DNA from: Streptomyces humidus
Lineage (GTDB): Bacteria > Actinomycetota > Actinomycetes > Streptomycetales > Streptomycetaceae
Length of the DNA stretch: 64,000 bases
Direction of reading: 5' to 3'
Assembly: GCF_014649655.1 (NCBI RefSeq)
Contig: NZ_BMTL01000010.1
Location: forward strand, 62,001 to 126,000
The notes under the pieces are model-generated. The model did no database searches, was not told where the DNA came from, and saw only the letters and a list, made by a program, of their open reading frames with translations. The translations under genes and the position numbers were made by a program. Below are positions 9,440 to 18,328 of the stretch, one piece after another. Positions within the stretch are counted from its first letter, which is position 1. Each line of letters begins with the position of its first letter.

Positions 9440-9972
9440 CACTCGACGCGTCCCTCGGCGCCGCCCTCCTCGCTCCCTACGGCGCGCTGGTCGTGACCGC
9501 CTCCAACCGGGCCGCCGCCGGGGTCTACGAGGACCGGGGCGGCCCCCTGGTCGCCGAGGGCCTGCGCGGCTTCGGCTTCGCCGTCGACGGCCCGTGGGCG
9601 GTTCCCGACGGGGAGCCGGTGGAGGCCGCCCTGCGGGCCGCCGTCGAGGCCGGGTACGACGTCGTCGTCACCACCGGCGGCACCGGGATCTCGCCCACCG
9701 ACCGCACACCCGAGGCGACCCGCGCGCTCATCGACCGGGAGGTGCCGGGCATCGCCGAGGCCATCAGGGCGTACGGCCGGGAGAAGGTGCCCACCGCGGC
9801 CCTCTCGCGGGGGCTGGCCGGAGTGGCGGGCGGCACCCTGATCGTCAACCTGCCCGGCTCCACCGGCGGGGTGAAGGACGGTCTGGCCGTCCTGGAACCG
9901 CTGCTGATCCACGCCGTCGACCAGATCCGCGGCGGCGACCATCCGGGACCGAGCCAGGGAGGTGCGAGCTGA
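9436..9972 (+). CDS. MogA/MoaB family molybdenum cofactor biosynthesis protein
   Basis: 178 residues; the ATG overlaps the moaC stop (ATGA). The N-terminal [13 protein letters not shown] and the central [17 protein letters not shown] are the MPT-binding motifs of the MogA/MoaB fold, and [12 protein letters not shown] closes the domain. The role is adenylylation of molybdopterin before molybdate insertion by MoeA. Together with glp and moaC it forms a partial Moco cluster. Confidence 0.93.
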   Translation: MTLDASLGAALLAPYGALVVTASNRAAAGVYEDRGGPLVAEGLRGFGFAVDGPWAVPDGEPVEAALRAAVEAGYDVVVTTGGTGISPTDRTPEATRALIDREVPGIAEAIRAYGREKVPTAALSRGLAGVAGGTLIVNLPGSTGGVKDGLAVLEPLLIHAVDQIRGGDHPGPSQGGAS

Positions 9973-10673
9973 ACAGCCCATCCTGGCCCGTCGAGCTGCG
10001 GGACGGCGACATCGTCCTGCGGCCGATAAAGCTGCGCGACCAGCGGGCCTGGCGCGAGGTCAACCGGCGCAACCGGGACTGGCTGCGCCCCTGGGAGGCC
10101 ACCATCCCGCCGCCCGCGCCCAGCGGGCCGATCGCGCACCGGCCGACGTACCGCCAGATGGTCCGGCACCTGCGGACCGAGGCGAACGCCGGGCGGATGC
10201 TGCCCTTCGTCATCGAGTACCAGGGGCGGCTCGTCGGGCAGTTGACGGTCGCCGGGATCACCTGGGGGTCCATGTGCTCGGGGCATGTCGGCTACTGGGT
10301 GGACGAGTCGGTCGCCGGGCGCGGGGTGATGCCGACGGCCGTGGCCCTGGTCGTGGACCACTGTTTCCGCACCGTCGGACTGCACCGCATCGAGGTCTGC
10401 ATTCGACCCGAGAACGGCCCCAGCCGCCGGGTCGTGGAGAAACTCGGATTCCGCGAGGAAGGGCTGCGTCCGCGCTATCTCCACATCGACGGCGCCTGGC
10501 GCGATCACCTCGTGTTCGCCCTCACGTCGGAGGAGGTTCCGGAGGGCCTGCTGAGCCGCTGGCGGCGCTCGCGCTCCCGGACAGCGCCCGGCGAGTTCCG
10601 GGCCACCGACCGGAGCGCGCCCATGAACACGCCGGGCAATGCCGCGGGGAATCACCGGGATCCCGGGAATTGA
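9969..10673 (+). CDS. GNAT family N-acetyltransferase (RimJ/RimL-like), CTG start
   Basis: 234 residues. The only sensible initiation codon in this frame is the CTG at 9969, 6-7 nt after gggagg and overlapping the mogA stop as CTGA, the same NTGA coupling used by the preceding genes. The fold is RimJ-type: LRPIKLRDQRAWREVNRRN at the N-terminus, then GHVGYWVDESVAGRGVMPTA (acetyl-CoA loop) and RIEVCIRPENGPSRRVVEKL. The likely role is N-terminal or amine acetylation in the cytosol; the substrate is unknown. The tail after about residue 195 is polar and probably disordered. Confidence 0.88.
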   Translation: MNSPSWPVELRDGDIVLRPIKLRDQRAWREVNRRNRDWLRPWEATIPPPAPSGPIAHRPTYRQMVRHLRTEANAGRMLPFVIEYQGRLVGQLTVAGITWGSMCSGHVGYWVDESVAGRGVMPTAVALVVDHCFRTVGLHRIEVCIRPENGPSRRVVEKLGFREEGLRPRYLHIDGAWRDHLVFALTSEEVPEGLLSRWRRSRSRTAPGEFRATDRSAPMNTPGNAAGNHRDPGN

Positions 10674-10869
10674 ATAAGTGTTCGATTTGTTCGATTGAAT
10701 AAATGTTCGACAGTGATCGAGTGGTGACTGTCCGGGGCGTGGAATTCGCACCTCTGGCGGCCCGCTGATCGCATCGATCACAAAAAAAGTTCGAAATATC
10801 AGCCGGATCGTGCGACACACCGGCTCAATTGGCGGATGGCCTCACGTAAACCCCTCTACGGTGTGAGGC

Positions 10870-12348
10870 GTGAGCAGCAGCGGCCTCATCTACGCAGTCA
10901 TCGTCGGGGCCTGGGCCGCCTACTTGGTGCCCATGTGGCTCCGTAGGCAGGACGAGCTGAACGAGGCTCGTCCCACGGAACGCTTCAGCACCGCCATCCG
11001 GCTGCTGTCCGGACGGGCGGGAATGGAGCGCCGGTACGCCAAGGACCTGCGGGCGCGCTCCGCCGAGGGGGAGCCCGGCGCCGACGCTCCGGACGCCGTC
11101 ACCGAATCGGTGGACGTCCGGGGCTTCGTCATGCCGCCGACCCGGCCCCAGGCGAAGGCGCCGGTGCACGAGCGAGGTCACGAACGCGGGCACGAACGCG
11201 GATCGGGACGTCCCGAGGGGGCGCGCGAGGCGGTGCGTGAACCGGGATCCGACTCCGGGCGCGAACCGCGCGAACAGGGCGCCGGGCCGGCCCGCGACCA
11301 CGCCGCCGCGCAGTCCGCGGCCGCGGCCTCCGGATCCGCTCCGACCCCGTCGGTGTCGGCGTCGGCGTCGGCCCACGCCCTTGCGGCCGCTTCCGCCGGG
11401 TCGCACGCTCCCGCGAGTTCCGCAGCCTCCGCGTCCGCGCGCGAGGGCGGCGCGGCCCCGGCGGGTCGACGTGTGCCGGTCGCACGGCACCCCTCCTCCG
11501 CACGGCCGTCGGCGCGGCGCACGTCCTCCGCGCAGGCGTCCGCCGCGCGCGCCCAGCGCTCGAAGGCGCTCGCACGCCGTCGGCGCACCACGGTGATGCT
11601 CTTCCTCGCCTTCACGCTCGGCGCGATCGTCGCGGCGGTCGGCGGCCTCGCCTTCCTCTGGGCGCCCGGCGTGCCCGCCGTCCTGCTCAGTGCGTACATC
11701 GCCTATCTGCGCGCCCAGGAGCACCGCCGTTTTGCGTACCAGATGGACCGCAGGCGCGCCGAGGTCGCCGCGCAGCGGCTGCGCGAGCGCCAGCGGCCCC
11801 GGCGGGCCCCGTCCCCGTCCCCGGCCCCGGCGAGCACGTCGTCCCTCGACACCGGCTCCGACGCCGGCGCAGAGGAGCCGCACGAGGACGCCGAACCGGA
11901 GACCGACCCGGGCCTGCTGGCGCTGGCCGCGGACCGCAGGGCGCTCGTCGAGCAGACCGACCACGCGGAGTGGGTCGACCAGCAGCGCGAGCGGCAGCGC
12001 CGCCCCGGGCACGGCGAGAGCTGGGACCCGGTCCCGGTCCCGCTGCCCACCTACGTGACCGCACCGGTCGCCCCGCGCGCCACGTCCGACGTGGATCTCG
12101 CGGCGCCCGACGCCTGGAGTTCGGCCCGGTCGAGCTCCGTCGCGCCGGACCAGGAGGCGGCCGACGCAGGGGACGACCCGGCCGGGGAACCGGAATCTGC
12201 GGACCGCGCGGAGGACAGGTCCGAGGAGGGCGGCGAGCGCAGCGACGCACGGCGCGCGGCCTCGGCCCGGCGCTCGCGCGAACGCGGCCGCACCCCGCTG
12301 TTCGACCAGTACGAGGACGGCGAGCGACCCCTGGCCGCCAACGAATGA
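10870..12348 (+). CDS. sepX: divisome membrane protein SepX/GlpR
   Basis: 492 residues from a GTG. It has one N-terminal helix (residues 5-23, followed by PMWLRRQDELNEAR), a long Ala/Ser/Arg-rich cytoplasmic region, two adjacent membrane helices starting near residue 240, and a polar charged C-terminus. This architecture and the N-terminal signature match actinobacterial SepX, which stabilises FtsZ rings in Streptomyces, and corynebacterial GlpR, the membrane receptor of Glp. Its position just downstream of the glp-moaC-mogA block supports the pairing. A 196-bp AT-richer gap separates it from the preceding gene, so it probably has its own promoter. Confidence 0.85.
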   Translation: MSSSGLIYAVIVGAWAAYLVPMWLRRQDELNEARPTERFSTAIRLLSGRAGMERRYAKDLRARSAEGEPGADAPDAVTESVDVRGFVMPPTRPQAKAPVHERGHERGHERGSGRPEGAREAVREPGSDSGREPREQGAGPARDHAAAQSAAAASGSAPTPSVSASASAHALAAASAGSHAPASSAASASAREGGAAPAGRRVPVARHPSSARPSARRTSSAQASAARAQRSKALARRRRTTVMLFLAFTLGAIVAAVGGLAFLWAPGVPAVLLSAYIAYLRAQEHRRFAYQMDRRRAEVAAQRLRERQRPRRAPSPSPAPASTSSLDTGSDAGAEEPHEDAEPETDPGLLALAADRRALVEQTDHAEWVDQQRERQRRPGHGESWDPVPVPLPTYVTAPVAPRATSDVDLAAPDAWSSARSSSVAPDQEAADAGDDPAGEPESADRAEDRSEEGGERSDARRAASARRSRERGRTPLFDQYEDGERPLAANE

Positions 12349-12430
12349 GGCCTCCCCGCGCCCCTGCCCGGCCTCGGGGAACGGATTTCCAAGCAGGCCG
12401 ATGGGGGTGCTAGAGTTTCACTCGTTGCAA

Positions 12431-12504
12431 GGGCCTGTGGCGCAGTCTGGTAGCGCACCTCGTTCGCATCGAGGGGGTCTGGGGTTCAAATCCCCACAGG
12501 TCCA
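12431..12504 (+). tRNA. tRNA-Ala (CGC)
   Basis: 74 nt folding as a cloverleaf: 7-bp acceptor stem (gggcctg with caggtcc) containing a G3-U70 wobble, the alanine identity element, and discriminator A. The anticodon stem is cctcg/cgagg with loop ttcgcat (anticodon CGC), and the T arm contains ggttcaaatcc. The CCA end is not encoded beyond cca. No duplicated 3' end is nearby, so this tRNA is not the attachment site of the mobile element in this window. Confidence 0.95.
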
Positions 12505-12545
12505 CTGCACGACTGTTCTTGAGTTGACTCGGGAGCGGTTGACGA

Positions 12546-12576
12546 GATCCCGCCGATCTTCATGATCGGCGGGATC
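12546..12576 (+). terminator. terminator after tRNA-Ala
   Basis: Perfect 13-bp inverted repeat (gatcccgccgatc) with a 5-nt loop, 42 nt past the tRNA; flanking cga/tcg bases extend the stem. Confidence 0.75.
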
Positions 12577-12764
12577 TTCGTCGTTTCCGGAGTCTGTTCC
12601 AAGGTGTTCGGGTCGATGGACGTCAGTGGTCTACGGCTTTGACGGTGCCGCCGTCCGGTCAGGCCCTGTTGCGTGAATGACGGTTGGCCCCGGGGCGCCG
12701 GCACCGGCGTTGGTGCGATTCGGGTGACCGAGGCCCGACGGGTGCGCGTGCGCCATCGGCGGGC

Positions 12765-13334
12765 TCACTGGCCGACCCTTCCGTCGACGCGCTCGCGCAG
12801 GAGGTCGGCGTGGCCGCAGTGGCGGGCGTACTCCTCGATCCGGTGCACCATCAGCTCCCGGACGGCGATCCTCTCGTCGCCCACCCGCTCGCTCAGATCG
12901 GGGTGCTCGGCCAGTGCGGCGTCGGTCGCGGACTGCTCGCGCTCCAGGTCCGAGAACGCGGCGTCCACCAGGGCCTGCTCCGCGAGCGCCCCGTGAAAGT
13001 CCGCGTCCTTCTCGCCGTACAGCCTCGGCAGCGGATCGCCGTCGGTGATCCAGTTGCGCCAGTCCCGCTCCACCTCGGCGAGGTGCCGGACCAGGCCGAG
13101 CAACGACATCGTCGACGGCGGCACCGACCGGCGGGCCAACTGCTCGGCGTCCAGGCCCTCGCACTTCATCCGCAACGTCAGGCGATAGCCCGTCAGGAAG
13201 TCCCGCAGCGTCGCCGACTCCCCCTCCGGACCCGGCCCTTGCGTGTCGCGGGGGTCGTCGTCCGGGTCGACCCACATGTCGGGGAAGGTGGTTGCCGTGC
13301 TCCATCGCGCGGGGCGGTCATCCATGCGTCGCAT
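12765..13334 (-). CDS. DinB family protein (DUF664-like)
   Basis: 189 residues from the ATG at 13334 (aaggacgag upstream; a second ATG at 13322 is possible). It resembles the DinB/DUF664 four-helix fold: LVRHLAEVERDWRNW near residue 85 supplies the first helix with metal-type His, and MVHRIEEYARHCGHADLLRE near the C-terminus supplies the second His pair. Family members are thiol- or metal-dependent enzymes or stress proteins, and a specific substrate cannot be assigned. It is a single gene. Confidence 0.8.
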   Translation of the reverse strand: MRRMDDRPARWSTATTFPDMWVDPDDDPRDTQGPGPEGESATLRDFLTGYRLTLRMKCEGLDAEQLARRSVPPSTMSLLGLVRHLAEVERDWRNWITDGDPLPRLYGEKDADFHGALAEQALVDAAFSDLEREQSATDAALAEHPDLSERVGDERIAVRELMVHRIEEYARHCGHADLLRERVDGRVGQ

Positions 13335-13540
13335 ACTCGTCCTTGACGGTCCGTGCCCGCCACCGGGTTTTCCCCGCGCCGCGGGCGCCGTGTCCGCGGC
13401 CCGGCGTGAGGCGCGGGGCCGCTGCCGTCGTGGTGAGGGAGGCGGTCAGGACTCTGAGCGTCACATGACACACCTCCGCCGCCCTGCCCACCCTCGGCCG
13501 GTTCACCCGCACTGCTCGGTCCTCGCGGTGCCGGCCTACC

Positions 13541-14023
13541 TCAGGAGCTGAGGGGCTTTGCGAAGCAGCGGCTCGACTCGTACGCGCGGTAGTAGCCGAA
13601 CTTCGTGCACGGCTCGTAGCCGCTGGAGGTGTACAGGGCGATGGCCTCCGGCTGCTCGGTGCCGGTCTCCAGCACCATCCGGACGCGGCCGGCGCCGCGT
13701 GCGTCCTCCTCCAGCGCGGCGAGCATCCGCCGCGCCAGACCGCGCCCGCGCATGTCCCGGACCACGAACATCCTCTTCAGCTCGGCGTCGCCGTCCTGGT
13801 TGCCCTCGCCGTTCTCGTCCTGGCTGCGCCAGCCGCCGGTGGCCACCGGGCGGTCGGTCTCGTCGTAGGCGACGAGGTAGACGCCGCGGGGCGGCCGGAA
13901 GTCGGCGGGCGCGAGGACGGTCGCGTCGCCGCCGTCGCCGTAGCGCTCGTGGTACTCGGCCTGGACCTCGTCGTTGAGCTTGACCGCGTCGGGGTGGTCG
14001 AAGGGGACCGGACGTATTTTCAC
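13541..14023 (-). CDS. GNAT family N-acetyltransferase
   Basis: 160 residues from a GTG at 14023; the longer open frame upstream lacks family similarity. The acetyl-CoA binding segment is clear: ELKRMFVVRDMRGRGLARRM (R/Q-x-x-G-x-G/A), followed by LETGTEQPEAIALYTSSGY. It is a stand-alone cytosolic acetyltransferase with unknown substrate. It is divergent from the exonuclease gene, with about 210 bp between them. Confidence 0.85.
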   Translation of the reverse strand: MKIRPVPFDHPDAVKLNDEVQAEYHERYGDGGDATVLAPADFRPPRGVYLVAYDETDRPVATGGWRSQDENGEGNQDGDAELKRMFVVRDMRGRGLARRMLAALEEDARGAGRVRMVLETGTEQPEAIALYTSSGYEPCTKFGYYRAYESSRCFAKPLSS

Positions 14024-14236
14024 GCCCCACACAGTACGTGCCCGCCGCATGCAGTACGCGCGCGTCCCGCGGTACATGCCGCACGGCCTGCGGCTCGTGG
14101 CCTGCGGCATGTGGCCCGCGGCCTGCGGCCCGCGTCCGGCCGGTGGGCTCGGGCCGGTATCGTGCCGGGGTGCTGACCGTGACCTCGGACGAGGGGTCCT
14201 TCCTGCCGGGTCGCCTGTGAGGTCTAGGAGAGTGTT

Positions 14237-15049
14237 GTGCTGACGGTGACCTCCGTGAACGTCAATGGACTGCGTGCCGCCGCGAAGAAGGGCTTCGTGG
14301 AGTGGCTCGCGGACACCTCCGCCGATGTGCTGTGCCTCCAGGAGGTGCGGGCCGAGCCGGAGCAGCTGCCGGAGACGGTCCGGGCCCCCGAGGGCTGGCA
14401 CGTCACGCACGCGCCGGCCGCCGCGAAGGGCCGGGCGGGCGTCTCCCTCTACACCCGCCGTGAGCCCGACGCCGTCCGCGTCGGCTTCGGCTCGTCCGAG
14501 TTCGACGGCAGCGGCCGCTACGTGGAGGCCGACCTGCCGGGTGTGACGGTCGCCTCTCTCTACCTGCCCTCCGGCGAGGTCGGCACCGAACGGCAGGACG
14601 AGAAGGTCCGCTTCATGGACCAGTTCCTCGCCCACCTCAAGGAGCTGCGCGAACGCGCCGCCGCCGACGGCCGCGAGGTCCTGGTCTGCGGCGACTGGAA
14701 CATCGCCCACCGGCAGGCCGACCTGAAGAACTGGCGCGCCAACCAGAAGAGCTCCGGCTTCCTGCCCGAGGAGCGGGAGTGGCTGAGCAGGGTCCTCGCC
14801 CCGGCGGACGGCGGCTACGTGGACGTCGTGCGGGAGCTGCACCCGGACCTGGAGGGCCCGTACACCTGGTGGTCGTACCGGGGGCGGGCGTTCGACAACG
14901 ACTCGGGCTGGAGGATCGACTACCACGTCTCGACGCCCGGCCTCGCGGGCAAGGCCGTCAAGGGGCTGGTGGAGCGGGCGGCCACGCACGCCGAGCGCTG
15001 GTCGGACCACGCCCCGGTGACCGTCGTCTACGACCTCGCGGGTCAGTGA
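14237..15049 (+). CDS. xthA: exodeoxyribonuclease III (AP endonuclease)
   Basis: 270 residues from a GTG with aggag 6 nt upstream. ExoIII/APE motifs occur in order: SVNVNGLRAA, DVLCLQEVRAEPEQ (metal-binding Glu), VCGDWNIAH (catalytic Asp/Asn), WRIDYHVSTPGL and WSDHAPV (catalytic Asp-His). The enzyme cleaves DNA 5' to abasic sites and has 3'-5' exonuclease and 3'-phosphatase activity in base excision repair. Confidence 0.94.
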   Translation: MLTVTSVNVNGLRAAAKKGFVEWLADTSADVLCLQEVRAEPEQLPETVRAPEGWHVTHAPAAAKGRAGVSLYTRREPDAVRVGFGSSEFDGSGRYVEADLPGVTVASLYLPSGEVGTERQDEKVRFMDQFLAHLKELRERAAADGREVLVCGDWNIAHRQADLKNWRANQKSSGFLPEEREWLSRVLAPADGGYVDVVRELHPDLEGPYTWWSYRGRAFDNDSGWRIDYHVSTPGLAGKAVKGLVERAATHAERWSDHAPVTVVYDLAGQ

Positions 15050-15062
15050 ATCCAGCCGGTTC

Positions 15063-15722
15063 TCAGGTCTCCTGCGCCGGGGTCTCCCGCCGCAGCCGTC
15101 GGTCCAGTGCCAGGGACAGTTCCGCCTCCACCACGCTGCGGGCCAGGGGGCGCAGGCGGGGCAGGTCCTTCTCGGCGGCGTGGCGCAGGATCAGGTCGGT
15201 GAAAAGTCCGGCGAGGGCGTCGGCGTGTTCGCGGACGCGGACGCCCGCCGCCAGGACGTCGGCGAGCGGGATCCCCTCGGCGACGAGGGCGGAGGACACG
15301 TCCAGGAGCCGTCGGCTGATGTGGACGATCTCGTCGCCGTCGGTGCCCAGGTAGCCGAGGTCGAGGGCGGCGGCGAGGTTCTCGGGGGTGACCTGGCCCT
15401 CGAAGCGGGCGGCGAGTTCCTCGGGGGTGAGGCGGACGGGCTCCTCCTCGGTGGGGCCGCCGACGCCGATCAGCTCGGCCACGTCGCTGCCCTGGTCCAG
15501 GGCGTCGGCCAGTTCGGCGATGCCGGTGAGGGTGTGGCCGCGTTCCAGGAGGGCGGAGATCGTCCGCAGCCGGGCCAGGTGGTGGTCGTCGTACCAGGCG
15601 ATGCGGCCCTCGCGCCGGGGCGGTGCGAGCAGTTTGCGCTCGCGGTAGAAGCGCAGGGTGCGCACGGTGATGCCGGCCTGGGCGGCCAGCTCCTCCGTCC
15701 GGTACTCGCGCTTCTCCGTCAC
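15063..15722 (-). CDS. MerR family transcriptional regulator
   Basis: 219 residues. The N-terminal winged helix is a standard MerR domain (YRTEELAAQAGITVRTLRFY, then YDDHHLARLRTISALLERG), followed by a long effector domain without a Cys metal site. That argues for a small-molecule ligand rather than a metal. It is transcribed divergently from the monooxygenase/hydrolase/SDR operon, so it probably controls that operon and itself. Confidence 0.88.
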   Translation of the reverse strand: MTEKREYRTEELAAQAGITVRTLRFYRERKLLAPPRREGRIAWYDDHHLARLRTISALLERGHTLTGIAELADALDQGSDVAELIGVGGPTEEEPVRLTPEELAARFEGQVTPENLAAALDLGYLGTDGDEIVHISRRLLDVSSALVAEGIPLADVLAAGVRVREHADALAGLFTDLILRHAAEKDLPRLRPLARSVVEAELSLALDRRLRRETPAQET

Positions 15723-15809
15723 GGGCGAAGCTTATGTTGTGCCGCGGGTGACTTTCCCTCTCCCGGGCCCCTACCCATCGGTACGGGCCTGTTCTACGCT
15801 CCCATTGCG

Positions 15810-15823
15810 CCAGTGTTCACTGG
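15810..15823. promoter_or_regulatory. candidate operator (ccagtg-tt-cactgg palindrome)
   Basis: A 6-2-6 perfect inverted repeat lies 38 bp upstream of the monooxygenase ATG, in the gap it shares with the divergent merR gene. MerR proteins bind dyads between -35 and -10 elements, so this is a reasonable but unproven operator. Confidence 0.35.
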
Positions 15824-15860
15824 CAGAGTCGCGTGTGTGGCACGGCTGGGAGGTGTCGGG

Positions 15861-17423
15861 ATGACCGAACACGTACGGGTGGCGGTGATCGGGTCCGGCT
15901 TCGGCGGACTGGGGGCCGCCGTGCGGCTGCGCCGGGAGGGGATCACGGACTTCGTGATCCTGGAACGGGCGGGCAGCGTGGGCGGGACCTGGCGGGACAA
16001 CAGCTACCCGGGGTGCGCCTGTGACGTGCCGTCCCACCTCTACTCCTTCTCCTTCGCGCCCAACCCGGACTGGCCGCGCGCCTTCTCCGGCCAGGAGCAC
16101 ATCCGCGCCTACCTGGAGCACGTGACGGACGTGTTCGGGCTGCGGCCGCACCTGCGGCTCGACTCCGAGGTGCTGCGGATGACCTGGGACGCGCGGGAGC
16201 TGCGCTGGGACGTCGAGACCAGCGCCGGACGCTACTTCGCCGACGTCGTCGTGTCGGCCACCGGGCCGCTGTCCGATCCGAAGATCCCGGCGGTCCCCGG
16301 CCTGGACGCCTTCCCCGGCAAGGTCTTCCACTCGGCCCGCTGGGACCACGGCCACGACCTCGCCGGCAAGCGGGTCGCCGTGGTCGGCACCGGCGCCTCG
16401 GCCGTCCAGATCGTGCCGGCCATCCAGCCCGACGTCTCCCGGCTGACCCTCTTCCAGCGCACCCCGCCGTGGGTGATGCCCCGCGTCGACCGGGCCGTCA
16501 GCGGTGCGGAGCGAGCTCTGCACCGGGCGCTGCCCGCGACCGCCCGGCTGCGGCGCGGCCTGCTGTGGGGCATCCGTGAGCTCCAGGTGCAGGCGTTCAC
16601 CAAGCACCCGAACGAACTCGGCTTCGTCGAGCGGCTCGCCAGGCGCAACATGGCCCGCGCCGTCAAGGACCCGGCCCTGCGCGCCAAGCTCACCCCCGGC
16701 TACCGCATCGGCTGCAAGCGGATCCTGCTGTCCAGCACCTACTATCCCGCCCTCACGCGCCCCAACGTGGACGTCGTCGCGAGCGGCCTGAGCGAGGTGC
16801 GCGGGTCCACCCTGGTCGCCGCCGACGGCACCGAGGCGGAGGCCGACGTGATCGTGTTCGGCACCGGGTTCCACGTCACGGACATGCCGATCGCCGACCG
16901 GGTGGTGGGCGCGGACGGGCGGACGCTCGCGGAGAGCTGGAAGGGCGGCATGCAGGCCCTGCGGGGCGCGTCCGCCGCCGGGTTCCCCAACTGGATGACG
17001 ATCATCGGCCCGAACACCGGTCTCGGGAACTCCTCCATGATCCTGATGATCGAGTCCCAGCTGAACTACATGGCCGACTACCTGCGTCAGCTCGACGTCC
17101 TCGGAGGCCGTGCCGCGCTGGACGCCCGCCCGAGCGCCGTGCACGCCTGGAACCGCCGGGTGCAGGACCGTATGAAGCGGACGGTGTGGAGCACGGGCGG
17201 CTGCACCAGCTGGTACCTGGACGCGAACGGCCGCAACACCACCGTCTGGCCCGGCACCACGGCCGAGTTCCGGCGGGCCACGCGCCGAGTGGACCTCGCG
17301 GAGTACGAGGTCGTGCGCGCGTCCGCCCGGCCGAAGGCCGCCCAGGAGCAGCCCGCCCAGGCACAGTCCGAGGCGCAGGACGGTCAGGCGCAGGCCGCCG
17401 AGGACGAGGGGGTGACGGCGTGA
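15861..17423 (+). CDS. flavin-containing monooxygenase, Baeyer-Villiger type
   Basis: 520 residues from the ATG at 15861 (gggagg upstream). The FAD Rossmann motif GSGFGG is at residues 11-16. The Baeyer-Villiger fingerprint F-x-G-x3-H-x3-W-D is present at F151, G153, H157, W161 and D162, followed by the NADPH motif GTGASA. The C-terminus ends in an Ala/Gln-rich tail. Family enzymes oxygenate ketones to esters or oxidise soft nucleophiles using NADPH and O2. The stop overlaps the next start (GTGA). With the following hydrolase and SDR it forms a set that could oxidise an alcohol to a ketone, convert it to an ester and hydrolyse it; this is inference. Confidence 0.9.
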   Translation: MTEHVRVAVIGSGFGGLGAAVRLRREGITDFVILERAGSVGGTWRDNSYPGCACDVPSHLYSFSFAPNPDWPRAFSGQEHIRAYLEHVTDVFGLRPHLRLDSEVLRMTWDARELRWDVETSAGRYFADVVVSATGPLSDPKIPAVPGLDAFPGKVFHSARWDHGHDLAGKRVAVVGTGASAVQIVPAIQPDVSRLTLFQRTPPWVMPRVDRAVSGAERALHRALPATARLRRGLLWGIRELQVQAFTKHPNELGFVERLARRNMARAVKDPALRAKLTPGYRIGCKRILLSSTYYPALTRPNVDVVASGLSEVRGSTLVAADGTEAEADVIVFGTGFHVTDMPIADRVVGADGRTLAESWKGGMQALRGASAAGFPNWMTIIGPNTGLGNSSMILMIESQLNYMADYLRQLDVLGGRAALDARPSAVHAWNRRVQDRMKRTVWSTGGCTSWYLDANGRNTTVWPGTTAEFRRATRRVDLAEYEVVRASARPKAAQEQPAQAQSEAQDGQAQAAEDEGVTA

Positions 17424-18328
17424 CCTCCGTCGGTGACGTCGCCTCCGTCCGTGAGCTGACCGCCGTCTCCGCCGACGGCGCCCGTCTGCACGTGGAGATC
17501 CACGGCCCGGCCTCGGGGGCCGAGGCCGCGCCCGCCGTCGTCCTCGCCCACGGCTGGACCTGCTCGACGGCGTTCTGGGCGGCCCAGATCCGCGAACTCG
17601 CCGTCGACCACCGCGTGATCGCGTACGACCAGCGCGGGCACGGACGCACCCCGGCGAGCCCGGCGTGCAGCACGGACGCCCTCGCCGACGACCTGGAAGC
17701 CGTCCTGCGGGCGACGCTCGCACCCGGGGAGAGGGCGGTGATCGCCGGTCACTCCATGGGCGGGATGACGGTGCTGGCGGCGGCCGGCCGGGACGCCTTC
17801 CGGGAGCACGCGGCCGCGGTCCTGCTGTGCAGCACCGGCGCCTCGCGGCTGGTCGCCGAGTCCACCGTCGTCCCGCTGCGGCCGGGCGGGCTGCGGACCT
17901 GGCTGACCCGGCGGGTCCTCGGGTCCAGGGCGCCCCTCGGGCCGGTCACGCCGGTCGCGATGCGGATCCTGAAGTACGCGACGATGGGCGCCGGAGCGGC
18001 CCCGCACATGGTGGAGGCGTGCGCCCGGATCGTGCACGCCTGCCCGCGCCGGGTGCGGCACGCCTGGTCCGACGTGCTGTTCCTGCTCGATCTCGACCAG
18101 GGCGTGGGGCGGTTGAGCGTGCCGACGGCGGTGCTGGTGGGCGCCGGCGACCGGATGACGCCGCCGGTGCACGCGCACCGGATCGCCGCTGCGCTCCCGC
18201 ACTCCCTGGGCGTCACCGAACTTCCCGGCGTCGGCCACATGACGCCGGTCGAGGCGCCGGACCTGGTCACCGGACGGATCCGGGAACTCGTCACCACGTA
18301 CACGCAGTCGAAGGAGGAGGGCGCATGA
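17420..18328 (+). CDS. alpha/beta hydrolase
   Basis: 302 residues from a GTG overlapping the upstream stop. The alpha/beta fold is plain: LAHGWTCS (oxyanion hole), nucleophile elbow GHSMGG with Ser112, acid in VGAGDRM and catalytic His in GVGHMTP. No signal peptide is seen, so it is probably cytosolic. It lies in the middle of a coupled three-gene operon, overlapping both neighbours by 4 bp, which suggests it hydrolyses the ester or lactone made by the Baeyer-Villiger enzyme. Confidence 0.88.
   Translation: MTSVGDVASVRELTAVSADGARLHVEIHGPASGAEAAPAVVLAHGWTCSTAFWAAQIRELAVDHRVIAYDQRGHGRTPASPACSTDALADDLEAVLRATLAPGERAVIAGHSMGGMTVLAAAGRDAFREHAAAVLLCSTGASRLVAESTVVPLRPGGLRTWLTRRVLGSRAPLGPVTPVAMRILKYATMGAGAAPHMVEACARIVHACPRRVRHAWSDVLFLLDLDQGVGRLSVPTAVLVGAGDRMTPPVHAHRIAAALPHSLGVTELPGVGHMTPVEAPDLVTGRIRELVTTYTQSKEEGA

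Noticed and set aside
12431..12504. tRNA-Ala as attachment site of the mobile element
   Set aside because: No duplicated tRNA 3' end and no integrase near it; the att repeats are in pmt.
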